Shown here: positions 35,301 to 50,300 of the stretch, one piece after another
Layout of the letters: each line of letters starts with the position of its first letter
How positions within the stretch are numbered: position 1 is the first letter of the stretch
From: Notamacropus eugenii
Lineage: Eukaryota > Chordata > Mammalia > Diprotodontia > Macropodidae
DNA: 64,000 nucleotides
Direction: 5' to 3'
Assembly: GCF_028372415.1 (NCBI RefSeq)
Contig: NC_092874.1
Coordinates: 119,733,244-119,797,243 of the forward strand
Program-made: the position numbers and the translations under genes
The notes under the pieces: model-generated
Database searches by the model: none
What the model was told of the DNA's origin: nothing
Seen by the model: the letters and a program-made list of their open reading frames with translations, nothing else

Positions 35301-38300
35301 TGGTCCTGGGGCTATGCAAGGTCATGTGGAAATGCCAAGATCTACTTCAGTTTGGTCAACACTTTAAAACTTTCTCAGTGTGGATTACAGGCCAAGATTG
35401 TACTAGAAATAAATTGAACAGGGTGGGTAGGGCAAAAGAAATGATTCTTTTCCATTTAATTCTTTTTCCATGTTGTTTCATGTAGTTATACTTCCATCTT
35501 GATTGGATTTTAATTTGATTGAAAAAAGGAATTCTTACTTGAAAGTAACAGTATTACTGCCTCTTTTTGTCAGGAAATCATTAATCCATATGACCATATC
35601 ATATACCATATACCATATCATGTAATTCATATGACTAGATCTATATATACAGAAGCATCAACATATTTTGGTATGATTTTGGCAGTTTTTTTGTCCTGCT
35701 TCTGACTAGTTTTCTCCATGTTGTATTTTCTTCCTTGTTATCATCCTAGTATCATGCCTTGGGAGTCCTGTACCATCTCAGGAAAAATGATCGCCTTGCT
35801 GTTTCCAAGATGTTGAATAAATTCACCAAATCTGGGCTAAAGTCCCAGTTTGCTTACTGTATGCTGATCCGAATCGCTAGTCGCTTGCTGAAAGAAACTG
35901 AGGAGAGGTAAATTGCTGCCTTTACCTAAACCAGATCTGATTTCAACTTTTGAGTAAAAAATACATTGAGTTAGTTTTCTATCTTGAGTATTCTTCAGAT
36001 ATCTTTTAGTTTTCAAGTTGCTTTAATAATTCCATATAACTGGAAACTGAAACTGAAGTTTCCAAGTAACATAAAGATAATTTTGTCTGAATTTGAAAAA
36101 CATAGCAGGATTCTTACTTAACAATTATTGATTAGCAGAAGTTGTTTATTATTACAGTATAAATAAAGTACTTTTCCAGTGCCTCCTCATGTTATAGAGG
36201 TGACCATGAGTTCTTGAAAGGTATGTCAGTGGAATCCCACTGCTAATAGGTCCTACCTAGCTGTAATAACTTCAGGTGTAGGTCCAACTGTATGTCTGTT
36301 CTCTGAAGATGCCTAGCTATGATCAGAAAGGTTCTACAACAGAACCTTTTGGGCAACCCATGAACCCATGAGCCATCTGTATTGGTGAAGGGAGTACCCA
36401 TGTTAATGGAATTACTTGGAGTATTAAAAGTAGTAATAATAAGCAAACTTGTTATCAGTAAAGATGTTTAAAGACCACAGACTACTTGGATCATAGAATT
36501 TGAAAACTTTAAAAAAACTTTAAAAAAACTTAGGATCTATCCCAACTGCCTGATCACAAGAGAACTAAAGCACAGAAAGGTGAAGTGAGAAGCCCAGAGT
36601 CACACTGCCACCTACTGGGAGAGGAGAACTTGAAGCCCCCAAACTGCCTCATTTACCAGTTCACCGTTCTTTGACAAAGTTAGGGATGTATTTTTTCCAG
36701 GTCCTGTCTGAGCTTCAGAACTGGAATTTTTGTTGTTTTCTATTCTTTTTCCTTATTTAAAAAAAATTTAAAAAAAAACAAAAACAAAAACAAAACTTTT
36801 TATAGTAACAATTTCTATTTGGGTTTTAGAAAGTATTGAAAAAGTATGCTTAAGTTGGGACATTTTTATTATCCTTTAAGGTGGTATTCCTTTCTCAATT
36901 ATAGTAGAACTCGTTACAATGTTGAGTCAGTGATGAATTATAAACCACAGCACAAGAATGCAGAGATTCCACAGTAAAACTATGACAGTACATTAGTGAG
37001 TAGCAAATTTTAATGATCAGAATGTTGGTGGAGGATTTAGATTTTCTGACTTTGTTGTTGATATCCCCTTTACACGTAACACCAAACAGAATGAGAGAGA
37101 GATAGGAAATCATGTCTGCAAAGCAAATGAGCCTCTGCAGGGGATGGGTGGGATAAAAAAATTTTTTAAAAACTGGTTGTTTATTTGTTAGCTTCTTAGT
37201 AAAGTAAAAATTCCTTAAATGAGGGCTGCCTGTTATTTTCATGGCGTAGATTTCCTGGTTAAATATTTTCTTGTTAAATCCAACTGTTTAATTACGGGCC
37301 CATTTTCCTTTTAGCCATGAAAGTCCACTGTTTGATTTTATTGAGAGCTGCCTACGAAACAAACATGAAATGGTTATCTATGAAGCTGCATCAGCTATTA
37401 TCCATCTCCCCAATTGTACTGCGAGGGAACTGGCACCTGCTGTTTCAGGTTTGTTGAAGATTTGGACAGAAGCAGTATGACACACAAAATGCTGGATTTT
37501 TAGGTCCATGGCTGTGGTAGCTATGTGACTTAGGTTCATAGCATCTTTATCCCTTAGATACATATGTAAGCTTCAGGTTAGAAGTTTATGCTCTATAATG
37601 AACCAGAGTTGCATTTTATTGAAAACAGTTCTTTGTCTGTTTAGCATTTCTCCCACATGTAAACTTTTAAAAAGATTTAGAGAGCAGCTTAGTGCCATTA
37701 CTGCCATACCTTTGTGTGCCTTCTCAGCTCAAAATATTTTTACCTTTTCAGTTAAAAAAAAGCAACACAAAACTATTAGAATAAATGTTGTTTTGTTGCT
37801 TTGTAGTTTTTTCAGTTTAACAGGAGAGCATCTTATCATTTTGCATGCATGCTAAAATGTGGTTTGGAGTTGATGAGTTCAGATTTTCCCCTAGATTTGT
37901 TCTGAATAAAATTGTTTTTGTACTTATTTTGAGCTCTCACTATTAAGGTAAACAAACTCATAATTAAAATTCTTTGTTTTTAGTTCTTCAGCTCTTTTGC
38001 AGTTCTCCCAAGCCAGCCTTGAGATATGCAGCTGTGAGGACCTTGAACAAGGTAGCTGTCCTTTATGTTTATCGATGGTCCTTTCCATTGTTAGATCTTG
38101 GAAGTAAAGGGTATAGAGAATTGATGTGCATGTTTATCTTTGTCTGGAAGAGTTTGGTGAGTAGGACGTTTAGACTCCTGCTCATAGTTTATTCAGTGAC
38201 CTTGGATGAATCTTTTGGTCTCCAGTTCACCATCTATTAAATGAGGACAATGAAATTTGTCCTAAACTTACTTATGGTAGAATATCCTATTAAAAGTCAT

Positions 38301-41300
38301 CCTTGTATTGGCCTTCTTGGATATGCTTACCTAACATAGATATCATCCTCCCAGTAGACATAGAGCAGAAAGCCGACAAATGAAGAAAGGGTGTTGGGGG
38401 AGAGAGAAGAAACCTCATTTTAAAAGAGCCATAATGTGGATGAAATAAGGCTGACTGGTTTATCTTTATCTCATCTCAAATTCAGTACTTTAATTTAATA
38501 AATGTTAAGTGCCTACTATATGTCAGGCACTTGACATATAGTGCTGACATAAGTGCTGGAGATACAAATAAGAAAAAAGAAGACCATCCCTGCCCTCAGG
38601 GAGTTTGCAGTCTCAAGGGAGGGGAAGACAACAGACCAGAGGAAGCTGGAAAGTTTGAGTGGAGTGGTGTATTCCCCCTTCCCCTTTTGTCCTTGGGACC
38701 AGAGCTACTGAGGTAAAGTGGAATGAGCTACAAAGCCCAGGTCTGGGCCATTATGAAGGAAGGCTTTGGGAGACTGGGGTTGGTGGGAACGTGTTGAGGA
38801 TTTGCAAGGTTGAGTTAAATAGCTTAGGGAAGAACTTGATGGGGGTGGGGCACCTGAGACCAAGCAGACAGAGCTACAGATGTTTATTGAGTACCTCCCT
38901 CTAGAGTAGGCCAACGGTAGATGAGGTTCACATTTAGGAGTAAATAAAAGCCAATCAGTTAACAAGTATTTATTTAGCACTTACTATGTTCCAGGCATTG
39001 GCTAAGTGCTAGAGATCCAAAGAAAAGCAAAACTAGTCTCTGCCACCAAGAAGTTCACATTCTAATGAGAAAGACAATAGATAAACAGCTAGCTACATAG
39101 TAGGCTATATATATACAGTAGAGGAAAGGTGGATCTCAAAAAGTAAAGCACTTGTTTCTGGGGAAGCAGGAAAGGCCTCCTACAGAAAGGTCAGAACAAC
39201 AAGCACTTATTAAGTGCCTTCTGTGTACCAGGCTCTGTGCTAAAGTCTGAGAAGAAAATAGGATTTTACCTGAGTTTAGAACAAATTAGAATTTAGAACA
39301 AAGCAGAGAAACTAAGATAAAGATGAGGAGAGTGTTCCAGGCATGGGGGAGAGCCAGTGCAAAGGCATGGAGATGGCGAGATTTTGTGTTGTATGCTAGG
39401 AACGGCAAGTAGGTCACTGTAAGCTAGATAGTTGTGGAGGGGTGGGGAAGGGAAAGGAGTGAAGAAGTGTAAGAAAACTGGCCTTGTAGGAAAGGGACCA
39501 GGTTGAAAAGAGCTTTAAATGCAAAACAAAGGACTTTACTTTTGATCTGGAAGTTAATAAGAAGTCACTGAAGTTTAAGTATAGCAGAAGTGACATGGTC
39601 AGATCTGTGCTTTCAGAAAAATCCCTTTGGAAGCTGTGTGGTGGATGGTTTAGAACGGGAGAGACTTGAGGCAGCCCAGGTAGAGCCCACTTGCAATAGT
39701 CTAAGGGGGAGGCCAAAAGAGCCTGGACTAGGATGGTGGCTGTGGGAGTGGGGAGGAGAAGAGTTGTGATGGTAGAAATGGCAGGACATGTGGAATGTGT
39801 GAGAATGAGTAGTCTGGGATGACATCAAGGTTGGGGGCCTCGGAACAGTGGTGATGCACTTGACAAGTTTACTTCTTGGAAGAAGAAGAGGTTTACTTAG
39901 CCAGAGCAAGGAATGGAGATTTCATGAGGAGGCATCCTTGATTCCTAGGATTGCAGCTTCCCTATTTCTGTGTTGCCCCTGATGGTTCAGCAGCAGCTGA
40001 GGCTCTTCATGCCCTGGTCCTTTGGTATACTCAAGTGACCAGGGAGCAACATCAATATCCTGAGCCTTGAGTGTCCTGAAACAGTTAAATCTGGAAGATC
40101 ATTTCAGTACCTTTTAAGGAGATGAACAAGTTTCACCTACTTGGCAGGGGACCTTGGTAGATATTCTTATTCTTATTCTTTCTACCACAATTAATATATT
40201 CTAGGAACTATGCTAGATACGAAGAAGTACAAAGTACAGAGGTTCCCTTCATCCATAAAGAACTAGTAATCTAATTGATGACATAATAAACGTGAAAAAT
40301 TAAATATTGATAAGAGATTTGAGTAGTTCAAGGTCTTAGCAAAAGATGTCACAAATTCATGTCATAACCAAATAAATTTTATAGATAATGCCTGAACATA
40401 CTGCATAAAGTTGCCCTAGTTGTGGCTTCACAGTACAGTGAATCTGTTAAAACAAAGTCTTTCCTTGCCTGGCAGGGTTTTCCCCCATAACTCATTCAGG
40501 ACTACAAAAGGGGGCAAGGCCAGCCAAGCAAGGAGTAGTTGCTGTGTGGACCTAGCCTAGGTTGTGTCCTGTTGTTTCATGCAAGTTTAAACTAAAGTCA
40601 TACCTTTCCTTTTAAAAAAAAAAATTTCTTTAAAAAAAACAAACAACCTTGGCCATTTTAACTGATCTTTTTTCTTTTCTTCCCTTTGTTCCAGGTAGCC
40701 ATGAAGCACCCTTCTGCAGTAACAGCTTGCAACCTGGACCTAGAAAACTTGATCACAGACTCAAACCGCAGCATTGCCACCCTGGCCATCACCACACTCC
40801 TGAAAACAGGAAGTGAGAGCAGCGTGGACAGGCTTATGAAGCAGATTTCATCTTTCGTGTCTGAGATTTCTGACGAGTTCAAGGTAATATATGTCCTATT
40901 AGCTTAGTTCTGCTTCTGCAACCACTATGTTATCAGTTGTCAGGTTTTTAGTTTATTATCAGAGTTATCAGTTTATGGTGGCACTTATCTCTTTGGTGCT
41001 ATTTTTAAAAGATATAGTCACACAAAAATGATTCTTCAGAGATTTTGTGTTGTAACTAACAAGGTTTTTAGTGGACTTAATTTTTAAAACATATTTCTTG
41101 CTTATTGAATATTTTTTTCACATATAAAAATGCATTAGATTAAATTTAATTAGGATTCATTGAGATTTAGGTTTTTAGAGCTAAGAGAGGGACTCTTAGG
41201 GAATTGTTTTTGGTTTTGAAACTGGAATTTCCCCTCAGGTGTAACAAAAAGTGTTTTGTTAAGCTGTTGATAACTAAGATTCAGATACAAATCAGAATTA

Positions 41301-44300
41301 AGATGAGAAAGTTTATGCTTCTTGTTTCTTTTGGAATTCATTAAATTCAGGTATGTCATAAGCTTGCTTTTTTTTTCTTTTACTAGAGTTGATACTTCCA
41401 TTAAAGTTTTAGGAAAAATCTTTTTATTCCTCAGCATAATTTCTTCAAAAATTTGTCTTTTAACTCTTCATCTCATTTTGATATTTATGTTAACAAAGAG
41501 AATAAAATAAATTTGCTGGTTTTATATAGTCAGGGAAGGATGGCTTCTTTTTCCATTCTTATTTAAAAGTTAGTTTTATGACCATTAAGTCTGAATAACT
41601 TAAATGACCAAACTTGTAAACTCCATGCTTGGCATATAACCATTTTTTATTAAGGAGCTAAGCTAATATATCTGACATTCTGAGGTTTAGCATTTACAGG
41701 GCCTTCTTAGCTTAAGAAACCATAGCACAATCCCAGCTTGTATTCAGAAGAAGGAAAAGTGGACGGTGACTCAAGCTATGTTCTTTGCTCTTGGCAGGTG
41801 GTAGTGGTCCAGGCTATCAGTGCTCTATGTCAGAAGTACCCTCGGAAGCACAGCGTCATGATGACTTTTCTCTCCAATATGCTGCGAGATGATGTGGGTG
41901 AAGTACTTCTTTGTTAAGTTAAAAACAGCTGATTTATATTCACTTCTTTTGGAAACTGTGATATTTTAGGCAGAGAGAGGATTCTCCTATCTCTACCTTG
42001 TTTGCCAATTATTCTGCTTAGTTCTGACTGCTGCTTCCTTGATCAAACTTGCCATTAGAGTGATAAGTCCTTTTCTTAAGGCAAGAGAAAATGAGAATCC
42101 TATGTTGTAAGCATGAACTTTAGGGTACAGGTTAGTCCCCAGGGACTAACTTTAGCATGTCTGTTTTCTCATTTACCAGGGAGGCTTTAAGTATAAACGA
42201 GCCATTGTAGACTGCATAATCAGCATTGTGGAAGAGAATCCTGAGAGTAAGGAGTCAGGTCTGGCTCACCTTTGTGAGTTCATTGAAGATTGTGAACACA
42301 CTGTGCTGGCCACCAAGATCCTGCATTTGTTGGGGAAAGAGGGTCCCCGGACACCTGTTCCCTCCAAATATATTCGTTTCATTTTCAATAGGGTGGTCCT
42401 GGAGAATGAAGCTGTCAGGGCTGGTGAGTCACATGAAAACTGACTTCACTTTGTCGCTACTTTAATTTTTTTGATATACTGCTTAACCCTTGCCCTCAAG
42501 GTGATGGGTGGAGAAGTAGTTGTGAAATGAAGGAAACAAGCATGTCCGCATATGAGGCATTCTAGGATTACAAATTAAGCTCTAGGTGTACAGACTTTTT
42601 TCCTTTCCACTTTCCATTCTGGTTTCTACCCAGCTTTCACAAACGAGGCTATGAATTACCTTTGGCTTCCCGGAATAGGAAGGAATTGTGTGAAGTCATT
42701 TTTTCAGAATCCTGAGACTTTGCTTCCAGATAGATTTCTTAAAGTTGTGTTTGGTAGCTTTTTACCTGGAAGCATGAGTTAAAGTCACCAGTATCACCGA
42801 AAGCTTATGAGATTATTTGGGACCTTTACGTGTATGTGTGTATGTGCGTGTGCATATACACATATACATACATACCTATGTGTGTGTGTATACACACCCA
42901 CATAAAAATTAACATAGAGTACAGTTAGATTTCCTTGTAAAGAATTGAGCACCTCAGGTAACCAAATGAACAGCATGTGAACTCTCATTTACTGAGACAA
43001 ATGAGAGGACTTTGTCATTGTTTTGCGAAATATGCAGTTGTAAGACATGAGTTCTAGACTTTTGTCCTACCTCCAGGATTAGTTGTTTTAGAATAGGATT
43101 TAAGTCTCTCACTAGGGTGTGCAAGAAGAGAGGAAGGGAAGGCAACAAAAAGATGATGTTTGTGATATCTGTGTTTCCTATTTGCACAGAAGACTTCCCT
43201 TACCTCATGGGATCATTGGGAAAAAATGGTTTACAAACGTGTAAGTGCTATATAAATAGGACTTGTTCTTTTTATATTATCTGAGCTCATTCTGGCCCCT
43301 TGGCCCTACTAAATTCCCTTAAACCTTTGTAGTGTAGCAAAGAAATGAGTTAAAGAATCTCTTAGCAAAGCAAACAAGTCTCTGTATTAAGATGAATTGG
43401 GAAATCTGGGCCACTGAATAGGAGAGGAAAGCTGTGCTTATTTTTGTAGCACTGTTTAACGACTATTTTTTGTTTTGCTTCAGCTGCTGTCAGTGCTTTA
43501 GCCAAATTTGGAGCTCAGAATGAGAACCTTCTCCCAAGTATCCTTGTACTCCTACAGAGGTAAGTTGTGGTCCTTCTCTAGGAGGAATCTGTTACTGAAT
43601 GGGTTATGGCATATGAACCCTGAGTAGGGCTGGTGTGTTGTCAGCAGCAGGGACATTCCTTTGTCTTACATGTGTATGATCAGACAGATCAGGAATGAAT
43701 GGATGTATAATTTCATCCTGGACAAGAGAGAGAATCCATCACTGGGCCTACTTTTGAAGCCATTTAAGCTTCGTAGGACCTACCAGAGCTTACCTAGCCT
43801 TTAGAACCCAAGTTCCCCTCCACACTACATAAGTATGACTTGAATTCTACTCTCACTATCTACAAATAGTAGATATAGGGAGAGTTAAATTAAAATGCAT
43901 GTGGTAGTTGAACTTCTAAATACAGGTATCCTGTTGGTTCTCTTATGTGACTAAAAATGTGACCTAAACTTACACTCTTCCTTAGTTTTTATAGTATGGC
44001 CTACTAGGGGAAGAAAGGGGAAGGGGAAGAAAGGGGAAGAAAGCTTGAGACAGCCTGACTAGCTCAGTTAGTAGAGCATGATGAGACTCTTAATCTCAGG
44101 GTTGTGGATTCAGGCCCCACATTGGATGAGTTTTTTGGGCAGCTTGGTGGTGCAGTGGATAAAATGCCAGGTCTAGAATCAGGAAAATCTGAGTTTAAAT
44201 CCATCTTCACACACTTGATTGGCTCTGTGACCCTGGGCAAGTCACTTAACCCTGTTTGCCTCAGTTTCCTCATCTGTAAAATGAACTGGAGAAGGAAATG

Positions 44301-47300
44301 GCAAACCACTCCAGTATCTTTGTCAAGAAAACCCCAAATGGGGTCACAAAGAGTTGGATGTGACTGAAATGACAGAACAACAAGGCCTCAGACAATTCAC
44401 TTATCAGAGCAGATTTTTGAAAACTTACTTCTGGATATCTTTAACTCACTGTAGCCATAACTACTGCAGCATAACACTTTCTGAACCTTGTTTTCACCCT
44501 GCTGACTTCTTACCTTTCATTTGAAGCAAGGGAGCTTATTAGGTTTAATTCATTTATGAAGGCTGGTTTGAAACAAAACAGATTTTAAAAAAACAAATTA
44601 ATAACAACACTTGCAGTTAACATTTCTGCATTCATCCTTATATAGCACTCTAGCTAAATATTGTGGGAAACATTAATGCCTTTTAACGGCAGTGTGTGTG
44701 ATCACGTTAGTGGTTCAGTGGCAGTCAAGACATCCTTTACAAGTATTTAGTGCTCTAGCCATTCATTCATCCTTGTGCCTTATACATAGGGACAGCTATT
44801 GATGATTTTCTTCCACTTTGTATGAAATTGCCCTGTAATTCAGAGTAGTATTTAGTTTCTGTGGTGGCTTTGAGATTTACTGTTTGTAGTTATTGAGCTT
44901 TTTATACATATAAAAACAAATAGTCTGAACATTCTAAATTGGATGGTGTAAGAAAGTGTTTGGAGGCTTCTGGGGCACTGTGACATGGCTACTCTGATTC
45001 CCCTGAGCAGGTGTATGATGGATACTGATGACGAGGTACGGGACCGAGCCACCTTCTATCTGAATGTGTTGCAGCAGAAGCAGATGGCACTGAATGCTGC
45101 ATATATCTTCAATGGTCAGTGAAGGTCCACAGCATGATCAGATACATGTCTCTGTGTCCCAGACACTATCTTGGAGAATGTAATCTTCTCAGAGTTCTAG
45201 AAAGCTGAATTCCTTAGGAGAAACACTTCATATGTTTCTTTTAATATGTGGGTTTCTGGAGGTCAATGTCTTATTAACTGCATCTTATAATATGGAATCT
45301 GATAGCCCTTGTGAATCTGGTCTTTAGAGTATGTCCATTTAGCCCACCTATTTCCTTGGAATGAAGCAGACTGTGTGAAGGTCCTAAGAATCTCTCATCA
45401 CCTTCTCACTGTTCAGCTTGAGCCCCCTCTCTCTCCCTAGTTTAAAATCCTTATACCTTCTCTTTCCCTTGCTCATATTTGTCATGTCAAATGGGCATCC
45501 TTACCCTAGAGAGATTTCCTCATTGTAAAAAGTATGCACATTCGGCTTACATATTTGAGGTTGCTGGGGTGTTTTGTTAGAACTGTTTTATTTTTCTCAT
45601 TATTGGGACTACAAAGTCTCTGATAACAGACAGGCCTGACCCCGAAGGTTGCCTCAGATGACTGTCACAGCTCTGTGGCTAGTCTGGATTCTGGGGCCTT
45701 CTGTGCTTAGCTGCTCTCTTTCACAGGTCTGACAGTCTCGATACCAGGAATGGAAAAAGCCTTGCACCAGTACACATTGACGCCCTCAGAGAAGCCCTTT
45801 GACCTGAAATCCGTCCCTCTTGCTACTGCCCCTGTCTTTGAGCAGAAAGCAGGTAATGTGGCAGCCGCTTTGCTGCTTGTTGCTGGGCAGGATGGCGTCA
45901 GCTCCGTGGCAATTCTGTAAATAGCACAGTGTCCCAAACACCAGATGCATTTGTTTCTTCCCATCACTCCACATTCCTCATTCTTTGAGATCTAGGTTGG
46001 TAGATACGTTTTTTTATCTTGAATTGGTTACATCTCCTAGTCCCTGCTACACATGGCAAGAATGTGAAATGTAACCCAAGAAAATAAGAGATAGTGACCA
46101 ACAGGAGGGGTCTTCAAAGCCAAATGATGTGGCATCTGAAGTCAGAAATAGATCAAAGATCACTGTTTTGTCATCCTATATTTTTCTGGCTTTAAGTTTT
46201 GCTAGAAGAGGCTCATATTGCAGGAAAAAATGAGAAGATAAGCAAATAAACCCAGGAAACTTGAAAATTCAGGTTAAAAAAGGAAAAACATTTGAGCTGG
46301 AAACTAGGGGTCTTGGATTCAGTTCCTTATTCTGCCACAGTTTACCTGGTGAAGGGCACACCACTTGCCCTCTATTCCCACTGCCAGACCCTTATTAGCA
46401 GTTCTCCAGCTCAGGCAAGCACTCCCTACCAGAACCTCCCAAATCTACCTCTTACCTCTCTAGTCTGGCTTTCTTGTTCCCATGAAGCTAGCTCTCTTTT
46501 ATGCATATATATGGCTATGTCACACCTCTGCTCAAAATTCCTTAGGGCTTCCCTCTTGCAACTTTATGTGGTAGACTTCTTTACCTCTCATTTAAGCCCC
46601 TTCACAATCTGGCACTATTTTTGCAATTTATTTTAAATAATAATGTTTGTGTTGTATTCTCTATGCTCTAGATAAGTCAGACTACTCTGTCCCTCAAAAA
46701 TACCTTGCACTTTCCAACCTCTGCACCTTTGCCTCATGTACCCTGTTCTTATCTATTTGCTTGTTGAATTCTGATCCAGACGTTGAAACCCATTTTAGAT
46801 ACCACTTTTCCATAAAGCTGTCTCTGATCTTTTCTTATCACTGTGTCAATTATATCTTTTTTCCTTGGCCCTTATATACTACTTGGTTTTGTACTTCTCT
46901 AAAGCACTTGGGTATTATTTTGTGTTATTGTTATGTATGCACAGATGTACATATCCCTCAACTGTTTTTTCTTGTCACACCTCACCCTATGCTATCTGGT
47001 TGTTATGGTACTGGGTCTGTATTTGGTTCTTTTTTTTTTCCTGAGTAGAAGAATCATGTTTTATCCAAATTTTTTATCCCTCTACTGCCTAATATAGTAT
47101 ACCTGTTGGTTCGTTTAGTAGGGAGAATTGTAAGATTTGTGTGTAGATACTGATAGGATTCCTTCTTATCTTTGTAGAAATCACACTTGTGGCTAGTAAG
47201 CCAGAGAAGTTGGCTCCTTCCAGACAAGACATATTTCAAGGTATGAGGCAGAATCTGACATGGAAGTGTTAGAAAGAATGGGTTTTGGATCCTAGGCACG

Positions 47301-50300
47301 TCAAATACAGTGAATTCCTACTATCTGTATCATAAATTACATAACCTCCTGAAGAAAATCTACATGTGACTAAATGGGAGCTACACATAGTTCTTGCTGT
47401 GGTCAGGAAGTCAGTCAGTCAGTAAACATTAACCACCTACTAGGTGTCCAGATAAAATGAAAGTTACGATTTTTCAGAGGAAGAGTTATTCTTGTTGCTT
47501 GGTGGTGCCAAGCTGGCCTAGTTCTACTTTGACAGCAGAGCTTGGTTGATGAGGGAAGAATTAAATTGTTAGTTGGTTTCTGGATTTAAGACAGAGATAC
47601 AAGCTTCTGATCAGGAAATTTATATAGTTATAATTTATTGATGTCAAAAAGCAAGATAAGAAGAGTTAAAAACATATTTCTGTCAGGAGGGCATATTGAG
47701 CCTGGGTACATAGCCCACCATCTCCCTAAAGGTATATTTCTTTATATGCAAGATTAAACAAACTATTCACATACTTTTTTTACAGATGTGCCAATCTAGT
47801 CTAAGAGAATCCCTGAACCCCTATAAAAGTACCTGTCAGAAGGAAGCCTGAAAATCAGGCATGTTGGCACTGGTACAATTTCTTTGGTGTATAGTGATTA
47901 AGACCTTGGAGATTCGCTGCTTGTGCTGTGTACACGCCTCTCCCCTGCCTTGTGAGAAGGGTTGGGAACTCCCTCAAAACTGATAGGCCCAGCTGCTTCT
48001 TTGACTACATATAGAATATAGAGGTTGGGCTCCTTGAAAGATGATTTGGGAAGCACAGAGAACAGCTCTGGTTGGTCACCTCTTAGAAAGGACCCCCATA
48101 TGGGGTCATGAAAAATTTGGCAACAGTAAAGGTTATGAATGCACAGTGACCAAAAATTATTTAAAAATCAAATGCACAATGAATCAGTTGTTTCTAGCGG
48201 TGCTTGCCCAACTTCACTGCGACCTGTACACTCAGGCCATGCAGCATGCCAAAGCATGAAAAGGGGTCCCCCTGAGTTATAGTACTTCGAGTGAGAGAAT
48301 GAGGAAGACTTCAGCTCTCTCTCCCCATATCTCACTTTCTTAGCCGTTTTTTTCCTTGTTCCTGGACAGAACAATTGGCTGCCATTCCTGAGTTTAAGAA
48401 CATAGGGCCTTTATTCAAGTCATCTGAGCCTGTGCAACTCACGGAAGCAGAGACGGAGTATTTTGTCCGCTGCGTCAAGCACATGTTCAACAATCACATT
48501 GTATTCCAGGTGAGGAAGGTGCCGCCCCAGACTGTTGTAGGGATTAAAGTTAAACTGAAAAGCTTGGACAGTCCCCACTGATACAGGACAGTGACCCTGT
48601 CGGGGGCCTGTGTGCCATTCCCTTCTTTAGACATGGCCTGAGAGAGCCACTTCTGTTCCTTATGTTAAGCCTTCTTTGCTGCAGTGATATTTCCTGATTG
48701 TATAAAAATAGAAATCCAAGAAGAGGTACAGCGTGGCTCAATTGAGAAAAGACTTTAATGTAAAATCATAGTATATTCCAAGGAGACTTCCTGGAATGTG
48801 CTTTTCAAGATAATGAGACCAGTGATTCTTGTGCAGCCTTGAGACGTGTACCTTCTAAAGTGGTAGGTCCTCAAAAGAAGGAGAATGCTGCTTATGATGT
48901 AGCTTCCTACATAAAAGACTTTCCTCATGTTAACCCTAGTGCAAGTATGTATTATTATCCGTATCTATCTTAGAAAGAACTGCCTTCAGCAGAGGTGTGA
49001 CATAAAATATTTCTAGGGCAATAGTAATCTTTGATGTTCAAAGAGAAAGCGACAACATGATTTAAAGGGGAAAAGTATTGCTTTTAATCAGAAAATAAGT
49101 CGTAGATTGTTTCTGGGACGCAACACCTTGCCCTAGGGCGATTCTTTTCTTGTTACCTTTTTGTCAAAGAAAACTTTGACATCTTTATACTTGTTTATTG
49201 TTTTCTCAGTTTGACTGTACAAATACCCTCAATGACCAGTTCCTAGAGAAGGTGACAGTGCAGATGGAGCCTTCAGACGCCTATGACGTGCTCTGCTGCA
49301 TCCCTGCCCCCAGCCTCACCTATAACCAGCCAGGGATATGTTACACTCTTGTTCGTCTACCTGATGATGACCCCACTGCAGGTACAGCCCACAGGAGAAG
49401 GACGTGACAGCAAAGAGTATCATCATTTGAGCTCTTATGAGAGGGCTAGAAAATGTACAGGATTCAACCTGGTTCTTGTGCAGGGTCACTCTGTTAGCTC
49501 CCAGTGGCACAGATCTTTCCAGTTTGAGGTGACCGAATTCAGTGCTGGACTGCTGCTGGTATGGTATTTTAGAGAAGCAAAATGGGGGTCAGATCACAGT
49601 TTGGGCCTTGTGGCCATCACTAGTTTATTTACATGAGCTTACTTGACATAACTTGCTAAGGAATATGTCTTCCATTCCTCTAACTATAGTCAGAAGGTCC
49701 AGAATTTTAGACCATTATTCCCAAGACACTGGCTAAAATTTTTAAGTGTAGAAGATAATAGGAAGTCCAAACTTTAAATTGATTGTGTGAGATGAAAGGC
49801 AAATGGAAGTACATCTCTTTCTCAGAAATCATCTTCTTGTCTCCTGAATTTGCTCCCTCCTCTCTAATCCTACCCTGCCTATGTCACCCAGTTTGTCCCA
49901 ACCCCTCAGGGTTCCTGCAAATTTGTGTGAATTACACGTTTAGTCATTTTTGTATTTAGTTTTTTCTCAAGCTATATCTTAAGCCAACCTCTGGGTCTTT
50001 CTAAAGAAGGAGTTCTTAACCTGAGGTCTTTGATTTTTTTTTTAATATTTTACTAACTATATTTCAATATAATTGATTTCCTTCATAATCCTGTATATTT
50101 TATGCCATCAAAACCATTATTCTGAGAAAGGATCTGTGGCATAAAAAAGGTTAAGTTTGTCTTTCCCCTTTTTTAAGGAGTATTCCTTTTCACCAGCAGA
50201 GGGTGAATTACCCTAAGCTCTGTGCTTCTAGACATGCTATTCCATTCTGTTGCTTTCCTTGAAAAGCCTAGAATATAGTTTGTGTGTCATAAAACACAAT

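Noticed and set aside
44053..44128. Functional tRNA-Lys gene
   Set aside because: A three-base insertion, acceptor-stem mismatches and a damaged B box argue against function.
47241..48369. Small RNA gene (snoRNA or similar) in COPG2 intron 18
   Set aside because: I looked for C/D and H/ACA box patterns and found no set with convincing spacing. A covariance-model scan would be decisive.
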